From: Flavobacterium sp. ACN2
GTDB taxonomy: Bacteria; Bacteroidota; Bacteroidia; Flavobacteriales; Flavobacteriaceae
Direction: 5' to 3'
Assembly: GCF_002303885.1 (NCBI RefSeq)
Contig: NZ_MRCM01000003.1
Span: forward strand, 1-64,000
Length of the DNA: 64,000 nt
The translations under genes and the position numbers were made by a program. Below, one piece after another: positions 59,395 to 64,000 of this stretch. The notes under the pieces were generated by a model. That model had not been told where the DNA came from. It saw only the letters and a program-made list of their open reading frames with translations, and did no database searches. How positions within the stretch are numbered: the stretch's first letter is position 1; every line of letters begins with the position of its first letter.

Positions 59395-59973
59395 ATGTTA
59401 GAAATCGATTTTAAAGAAATCATTACTGTTAGTATGGTGCTTTTTGCCGTAATTGATATTGTTGGTTCAATTCCGATTATTGTGAATTTAAGAGCTAAGG
59501 TTGGACACATCGAATCTGAAAAAGCTTCTATTGTTGCAGGAGCTATTATGATTGTTTTTCTCTTTGTTGGAGAAGGTTTACTAAACTTAATTGGTATCGA
59601 CGTTCACTCGTTTGCCGTTGCCGGATCTTTCGTTTTATTCTTTTTGGCGCTAGAAATGATTTTAGGAATCAGAATCTACCGTGACGAAGAACCAGGATCT
59701 GCCTCTATCGTTCCTTTGGCTTTCCCGCTAATTGCTGGAGCAGGAACAATGACGACTTTGTTATCGCTTCGATCTCAATTTCACACCATTAATATCATCA
59801 TCGCGATTGTTCTAAATATTATCTTGGTTTACATCGTTTTGAAGTCTTCTAAAAAAATCGAAAATCTATTGGGAGAAAACGGACTTGGAGTAGTTCGCAA
59901 GACATTTGGAGTAATACTTTTGGCGATTGCTGTTAAATTATTCGCTGCTAATGTTAAAGGTTTGTTTGTCTAA
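59395..59973 (+). CDS. MarC-family integral membrane protein
   Basis: The 192-residue protein has about six membrane helices: FKEIITVSMVLFAVIDIVGSIPIIV (about 6-30), IVAGAIMIVFLFVGEGLLNLIGI (about 42-64), FAVAGSFVLFFLALEMILGI, SIVPLAFPLIAGAGTMTTLL (about 103-122), INIIIAIVLNIILVYIVL and VVRKTFGVILLAIAVKLFAA. The PLAFPLIAGAG motif is diagnostic of MarC/UPF0056. The physiological role is unclear; earlier links to multiple antibiotic resistance were not upheld. The ATG at 59395 starts at the conserved N-terminus and is preferred to a far upstream in-frame start. Confidence 0.93.
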   Translation: MLEIDFKEIITVSMVLFAVIDIVGSIPIIVNLRAKVGHIESEKASIVAGAIMIVFLFVGEGLLNLIGIDVHSFAVAGSFVLFFLALEMILGIRIYRDEEPGSASIVPLAFPLIAGAGTMTTLLSLRSQFHTINIIIAIVLNIILVYIVLKSSKKIENLLGENGLGVVRKTFGVILLAIAVKLFAANVKGLFV

Positions 59974-60080
59974 ATTTTATTTTTATAAATTTACCCCGTA
60001 AAATTTCTAAAATACAACTTTAAGGCATTTTCCCCATTAAAGTTCTACTTTATTATTTTAGGCAAAAACAAAACAACCTT

Positions 60081-60284
60081 ATGAAAATTTTCACTTCAAT
60101 CTTAGTGCTTTTGGCACTAGCTTTAATTGTTTTTAATATTACGCTATTAGACTTTCAGAACCCTTTTCAAGGAGATAGTATGGTAGCTTTTATTGGAATC
60201 GCCGCTTCATTTTGCGCTGTTTTGATTCTTTTGATTTTTAGAATTTCAAAAAGAATTGAAGAAAAAATGAATGACAACAGATAA
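60081..60284 (+). CDS. Small two-helix membrane protein
   Basis: The 67-residue protein has two hydrophobic helices (about 4-22, FTSILVLLALALIVFNITL, and 36-54, MVAFIGIAASFCAVLILLIF) and a basic tail. It overlaps the flavoprotein gene by 14 nt if that gene starts at 60271, or precedes it by 1 nt if it starts at 60286, so the two are coupled. No family name can be given. Confidence 0.75.
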   Translation: MKIFTSILVLLALALIVFNITLLDFQNPFQGDSMVAFIGIAASFCAVLILLIFRISKRIEEKMNDNR

Positions 60285-60891
60285 TATGTTTGATGTTTTA
60301 ATTATCGGAGGAGGAGTATCAGGAATGTCATGTGCTCTTGTCTTAGGGTCCGCAAAAAACAAAACTTTTGTTACTGATAAAAAAATCGGAATTTTTACCC
60401 ACCAGAAAAATTCTTCTTTACAAGAAGCAATATTTTATAACGCTTACGGAATTACACCAGGAAAATTAGGTTCTGAACTTTTAACTGAAAGCACACAGGA
60501 TTTAGCTACAACTTACCCACACATTACTCAGATTCCAAATGAAAAAGTAATGAAAATTGAGGGCAGTTATCCTGAATTTACTGTTGTAACCAACAAAAAT
60601 TCATACCAAACAAAAAATATCGTAGTCGGAATTGGTTCTGCCAATACTTTCGACATTGAAGGTTTAATGCAATACATTGAACCACATAAAAAAGCACTAC
60701 CAGAAAAACAGCGTATTCAGCTTAAAAACGAAGACCATAAAGTTGCTGACGGCATTTATGTAATCGGAACTTTAGCGGGCTGGAGAAGTCAATTGGCAAT
60801 TGCTGCCGGAAGCGGCGCTGCAGTAGCAACAGATATTCTTACTTTATGGAATAACGGCGTACAAACTCACGCTCACGATAGTATTCGATAA
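60271..60891 (+). CDS. Short FAD-dependent oxidoreductase, thioredoxin-reductase-like
   Basis: The 206-residue protein has the FAD dinucleotide-binding motif MFDVLIIGGGVSGMSCALVLG at its start and the second FAD motif VADGIYVIGTLAGWRSQLAIAAGSGAAVATDIL at about 158-190. Between them lie the IVVGIGSANTFDIEG segment and about 100 residues. It lacks the separate NAD(P)H domain and the CxxC of thioredoxin reductase, so the electron donor is unclear. The ATG at 60286 (MFDVLII) is an equally plausible start. It is coupled to a small membrane protein gene. Confidence 0.8.
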   Translation: MTTDNMFDVLIIGGGVSGMSCALVLGSAKNKTFVTDKKIGIFTHQKNSSLQEAIFYNAYGITPGKLGSELLTESTQDLATTYPHITQIPNEKVMKIEGSYPEFTVVTNKNSYQTKNIVVGIGSANTFDIEGLMQYIEPHKKALPEKQRIQLKNEDHKVADGIYVIGTLAGWRSQLAIAAGSGAAVATDILTLWNNGVQTHAHDSIR

Positions 60892-60900
60892 AATTATTAA

Positions 60901-60971
60901 ACCATATAAGTGATATAAGTTCATATTATATCTTGCGTATAGACTAAATGAACTTATATCACTTATATGGT
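60901..60971. repeat. Perfect palindrome, ACCATATAAGTGATATAAG family
   Basis: 24-bp perfect arms at 60901-60924 and 60948-60971 around a 23-nt loop, between two converging genes (9 nt from one stop, 16 nt from the other). It is the best copy of the family also seen at 32074-32263 and 45507-45578. It may serve as a terminator. Confidence 0.85.
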
Positions 60972-60987
60972 TAATTTTTTTCTAGTT

Positions 60988-61305
60988 TTATTTAACCGAC
61001 ACGATTTGGGTTACTTTAATATGATTTTCGTCCTCACTTTTCCACTTTTCTCCTTTTACAGATACTACATCTCCAATTTTTAATTGTTTGTAGTTTTGAG
61101 GACCGCCAACGTTTACGATACTAATTGTTGCAAAATAGACTTCTTTAGCATCTGTAGTAATTTTTGCTGTGTAACCGTCTTTTCCTGCCTCAATAGAATC
61201 TACTTTTCCAGAAACTGCAGTATTGGGATCATTTTTCATTGTTTTACAAGAGATTACAAAAGTCATTAAAATCACTAATAAACTTATTCTTTTTAGATTT
61301 TTCAT
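60988..61305 (-). CDS. Small lipoprotein with a possible OB-like domain
   Basis: The 105-residue protein has a lipoprotein signal (ISLLVILMTFVISCKT, Cys at about 20). The mature part (GKVDSIEAGKDGYTAKITTD, LKIGDVVSVKGEKW, HIKVTQIVSV) has the strand-turn pattern of a small beta barrel such as an OB fold. No name can be given. The palindrome at 60901-60971 lies just past its stop. Confidence 0.75.
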   Translation of the reverse strand: MKNLKRISLLVILMTFVISCKTMKNDPNTAVSGKVDSIEAGKDGYTAKITTDAKEVYFATISIVNVGGPQNYKQLKIGDVVSVKGEKWKSEDENHIKVTQIVSVK

Positions 61306-61395
61306 ATAATTTATTTTACCGCAAATTAAGCTCTTATTTACACTCAGATTACTTAATTACGTTTTAAGTTAATATTATTTTTCCAGCTTCAAACT

Positions 61396-61761
61396 TTATG
61401 CCAGCTGAACACAGCTTCCTGCAATAACTTTTAGATTTTTCCCAATTTTTTTCCAAACTCTTATGTATTTGAAAACGCCATTAATCGGGGTGTTATCATA
61501 AGTCCCATTTAAAGCGACTGTAACAGTCACTACAGCCGAATCACCAATTATGTTAACGATTTGATCAGAACCTTCCAAAGAATCTATTTTAATCTTTCCA
61601 GAACGATAGGTCTGCAAATCAAAATCTTTAGTGATGGTTTGTCCGTCTGGCATGTTGAATAATAAATCATCATGAAGGATGGTATCCAAAGCCAAAACAT
61701 CCGATTTTTTAATGGCAGTTAAAAGTTCGATTTCTGCATTAACAACGGTTTCTATTTTCAT
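61396..61761 (-). CDS. NTF2-like/DUF4440 family protein
   Basis: The 121-residue protein matches SnoaL/DUF4440-type NTF2-like folds: AEIELLTAIKKSDVLALDTILHDDLLFNMPDGQTITKD (about 9-46), DSAVVTVTVALNGTYDNTPINGVFKYIRVWKKIGKNLKVIAGSC (about 72-116). There is no signal peptide, so it is probably cytoplasmic. Its members are ligand-binding or small-molecule isomerase domains; the function here is unknown. It begins 16 nt after the stop of the protease gene upstream, so it probably shares that transcript. Confidence 0.82.
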   Translation of the reverse strand: MKIETVVNAEIELLTAIKKSDVLALDTILHDDLLFNMPDGQTITKDFDLQTYRSGKIKIDSLEGSDQIVNIIGDSAVVTVTVALNGTYDNTPINGVFKYIRVWKKIGKNLKVIAGSCVQLA

Positions 61762-61777
61762 GATATAAAGATTGAAG

Positions 61778-63355
61778 TTATTTCTTCGGAGTCAGAATTG
61801 TTTTTATCATGGCGTCTTCTTTTAAGATTACATCATAATAGTACAATTCTCCATAAAGCTGTCGGGCAAATTCAGCCGTAATATGACGGTTGACAAGTGC
61901 TTTTGTTTTATCCATTTTCAAATCCAGACCCGTCATCAAGATATAATTCTTAAATTTTTTGAAATATAGGTCTGAGCTTTTCATTTTAGCTAAAAAATCA
62001 GCAAAACTATCCCCTGCAAAAGCATTTCTGTTTTTATCTAATTCTTCAAAAACAAAATGCCCCACAATTCCTGTTTGCAGCAAATAAGCAACATTTTCAT
62101 TCCCGTGCTCTGCTTCTAAAGGCACAAAAACATCTGGAACAATTCCGCCACCGCCGTAAACTATTTTACCCTTTGGAGTTTTGAATTTTAAAGAATCTGC
62201 CACTTTTATGCTGTCTTTTGCATAAAATTCTCCAGTAGCAATTCTAGATTCAGATTCTTTAAAATATTCTTCGTTTCCTTTTTTATATGGTTTCTGAATT
62301 GATCTTCCTGTTGGTGTATAATAACGCGCTACGGTCAATCTCACGGCTGATCCGTCGTTAAAATCCATTTCGCGTTGCACTAACCCTTTTCCGAAAGAAC
62401 GGCGACCAACGATAGTTCCGCGGTCATTATCTTGAATAGCACCTGCTAAAATTTCGCTTGCAGAAGCACTATTTTCATTAATAAAAACATACACTTTTCC
62501 AGTTTCAAAACTTCCTGCTTTTGTAGCGTATGTCTTTTCGGTCGAACCATTTTTACTTTTTGTAAAAACAATCAACTGTTTGTCTTTCAAAAATTCATCG
62601 GCAATAGCAATAGCTTCTTCCATATAACCACCGCCATTATCACGAAGATCAATTACAAGCGACTGGATTCCTTTTTGTTTTAATCTTGTTAAACCCGTTT
62701 TGAATTCATTAAAAGTAGTTTCTGCAAAACGGTTAATTTTGATATAACCTACATTATTGCCAATTAGCAAAGACGCGTCTACGCTTTTAATTGGAATAAT
62801 ATCTCTTTTTACTTTAAACTTGAGTTTCTTTTGTTCTGATTTTCTAAAAACAGTCAGCTCAATTTCTGAACCCTGAAGCCCTTTTAATTTAGAAAACAAA
62901 CTATCTGAAGGCAGTTTTCTACCGTATAATTTCGTTTTTCCAGCAAATAAAATACGATCGCCAGATTTTATTCCCGCTTTTGCCGAAGGTCCATTTTCAA
63001 CTGGTTTTATAATGGCAACCGAATCTTTATACATATAAAAATTGATTCCGATTCCGACAAAATCTCCTTTCATGCTTTCGGCAACCTCAGCTTGTTCGCT
63101 TGGCGGAATATAAACCGAATGGGGATCTAATTTTGAAAGAATATTATCGACCGTAAGATTTACAATCGAATCGGTATTGACGCTATCAACATATTCTGTA
63201 TTAATAAAATCAATAAGCTTGTTAAGCTTGGTTTTTGAGTAATTTTTAGCCAAAAGCTGGTCGTTTGCGGGAGCATTCATAACGCTTCCTGCAATTGTTC
63301 CAAGAGCAAAAGTGGCTCCTATGACTATGGGTAAATATTTTGAGTTAAATTTCAT
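61778..63355 (-). CDS. S41-family C-terminal processing peptidase
   Basis: The 525-residue protease has an N-terminal membrane anchor (YLPIVIGATFALGTIAGSVM). A PDZ domain lies at about 85-170 (GDFVGIGINFYMYKDSVAIIKPVENGPSAKAGIKSGDRILF). The S41 core has LVIDLRDNGGGYMEEAIAIADEF (about 233-255), the catalytic Ser in NENSASASEILAGAIQDNDRG (about 291-311) and the Lys in RRSFGKGLVQ (about 316-325). It cleaves periplasmic proteins near their C-termini. The start overlaps the dCMP deaminase stop by 1 nt (TAATG), so the two are coupled. Confidence 0.95.
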   Translation of the reverse strand: MKFNSKYLPIVIGATFALGTIAGSVMNAPANDQLLAKNYSKTKLNKLIDFINTEYVDSVNTDSIVNLTVDNILSKLDPHSVYIPPSEQAEVAESMKGDFVGIGINFYMYKDSVAIIKPVENGPSAKAGIKSGDRILFAGKTKLYGRKLPSDSLFSKLKGLQGSEIELTVFRKSEQKKLKFKVKRDIIPIKSVDASLLIGNNVGYIKINRFAETTFNEFKTGLTRLKQKGIQSLVIDLRDNGGGYMEEAIAIADEFLKDKQLIVFTKSKNGSTEKTYATKAGSFETGKVYVFINENSASASEILAGAIQDNDRGTIVGRRSFGKGLVQREMDFNDGSAVRLTVARYYTPTGRSIQKPYKKGNEEYFKESESRIATGEFYAKDSIKVADSLKFKTPKGKIVYGGGGIVPDVFVPLEAEHGNENVAYLLQTGIVGHFVFEELDKNRNAFAGDSFADFLAKMKSSDLYFKKFKNYILMTGLDLKMDKTKALVNRHITAEFARQLYGELYYYDVILKEDAMIKTILTPKK

Positions 63356-63786
63356 TACTCTTCTAAAACAGGAATATGCTCTACTTCTATGCCTGCTTTT
63401 ATTAAAAATTGAATTCCAGAATCGTCACGATATCCATCTTTATACACCACTCTTTTTATTCCAGACTGATGTATTAATTTGCTGCATTCTTTGCAAGGCG
63501 AAAGCGTAATATACAATGTTGCGCCTTCGCAAGACTGCGTTGATCTGGCTACTTTCAGGATCGCATTTGCTTCGGCGTGTAAAACATCCCAGCGTGTTAA
63601 TCCGTCTTCGTCTTCACAACAATTTTCAAATCCAGACGGCGTTCCGTTGTAGCCATCAGAAATGATCATTCTGTCTTTTACGATAATTGCACCAACTTGT
63701 TTACGTTTACAGTAAGAAAGCAGGCTCCACTCTTTTGCAATTCGCAGATATGCTTTATCGTATTTATTCAGCTTTTTTACTTCCAT
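63355..63786 (-). CDS. dCMP deaminase (cytidine/deoxycytidylate deaminase family)
   Basis: The 143-residue zinc enzyme deaminates dCMP to dUMP for dTMP synthesis, by family. The zinc and catalytic motifs are LHAEANAIL (HAE, about 70-78) and LSPCKECSKLIHQSGIKRVVY (PCxxC, about 96-116). CKRKQVGAIIVKDRMIISDGYNGTPSGFENC (about 27-57) is the typical dCMP deaminase N-terminal region. ComE-type competence proteins share this fold, but the whole-length match favours dCMP deaminase. It is coupled to the downstream protease gene. Confidence 0.93.
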   Translation of the reverse strand: MEVKKLNKYDKAYLRIAKEWSLLSYCKRKQVGAIIVKDRMIISDGYNGTPSGFENCCEDEDGLTRWDVLHAEANAILKVARSTQSCEGATLYITLSPCKECSKLIHQSGIKRVVYKDGYRDDSGIQFLIKAGIEVEHIPVLEE

Positions 63787-63791
63787 TTAAT

Positions 63792-64000
63792 TTATCTGTT
63801 CCAAATTGGACTTTCAATAATCATCGGAATTACAACTCCAATAATGAAAGCCGACATTACAAGCGCCCAGTCGCGTTTTGAAAAACGAAAAACCGTCTGC
63901 ACTATATATGAAATTACCAGAACAACAAAAACCACTACAAGCTGAGCAGCTTCTATTCCTAAGGCAAACTCTCCCAAAGGTAACAATTTTGAGGTTGCAG
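63792..64000 (-). CDS. HupE/UreJ-like membrane protein, C-terminal fragment at window edge
   Basis: The open frame continues beyond 64000, so only the last 69 or so residues are seen. ATSKLLPLGEFALGIEAAQLVVVFVV is the conserved FNLGVELGQ-like region of the HupE/UreJ_2 family, and YIVQTVFRF and WALVMSAFIIGVVIPMIIESP form the last helices. The family contains possible nickel or metal permeases, but in Bacteroidetes its members are uncharacterised. The apparent start at 63986 is an artefact of the truncated window. It ends 5 nt before the dCMP deaminase gene. Confidence 0.8.
   Translation of the reverse strand, partial: ATSKLLPLGEFALGIEAAQLVVVFVVLVISYIVQTVFRFSKRDWALVMSAFIIGVVIPMIIESPIWNR

Overview
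The window comes from a member of the Bacteroidota and most probably from the genus Flavobacterium. The evidence is the low GC content, promoters of the form TTG-N17-23-TAnnTTTG, the near absence of Shine-Dalgarno sequences, and the gene content: DUF3857 and DUF1800/DUF1501 proteins, YfiT-type DinB proteins, an ExbB-ExbD-ExbD-TonB cluster and kynurenine-pathway genes. It is chromosomal, mostly core housekeeping sequence. I see no prophage, insertion sequence, CRISPR array, tRNA or defence island.

Layout. 1-1096: the 5' end of a 16S rRNA gene on the minus strand, with three tandem promoters upstream and a structured non-coding stretch. 1097-4985: a LolC/E-like permease, a YkgJ cysteine-cluster protein, a methyltransferase, a YfiT-like protein and queE. 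5087-10820: a minus-strand TonB energising operon, exbB-exbD-exbD-tonB, continuing into a small membrane protein, a PstS-like lipoprotein and a TPR protein. 11202-28767: a HerA-like ATPase, kynurenine monooxygenase, and a mixed accessory stretch (acetyltransferase, alpha/beta hydrolase, AraC regulator, two beta-lactamase-fold hydrolases, penicillin acylase, AsmA-like protein and a 598-residue cysteine-containing protein I cannot name). 29155-41831: kynU, queA, aroA, a MazG-type hydrolase, three tandem DUF3857 proteins, dtd, a four-helix-bundle protein and rsgA. 41972-45370: a mosaic VIT/vWA/TonB-linker/SusC-plug-like/DUF2135 protein. 45589-49968: a Phe/Tyr operon (pheA, aminotransferase, tyrA, DAHP synthase-chorismate mutase) preceded by a leader peptide and attenuator. 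50298-57329: a DUF1501/DUF1800 pair, a lipoprotein and class Ia ribonucleotide reductase (nrdB, nrdA) with a strongly structured spacer. 57666-64000: DUF3109, DUF4412, MarC, a short flavoprotein, small lipoproteins, a C-terminal processing protease, dCMP deaminase and the end of a HupE/UreJ-like gene.

The most interesting signals lie between the genes. First, a 26-codon reading frame upstream of pheA carries six Phe and two Tyr codons in an 11-codon stretch. It is followed by mutually exclusive antiterminator and terminator helices, the layout of a translation-coupled attenuator. Second, at least seventeen spacers or gene ends carry short degenerate tandem arrays of about five units (7 nt, sometimes 8 or 10 nt), often beside a palindrome. 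Third, part of the TonB linker recurs, with its two halves in swapped order, inside the VIT protein. Fourth, two of three tandem transglutaminase-like paralogues have lost the catalytic Cys and His. Fifth, the nrdB-nrdA spacer holds five perfect stems. All of this is read by eye; no alignment, folding or database search was run.
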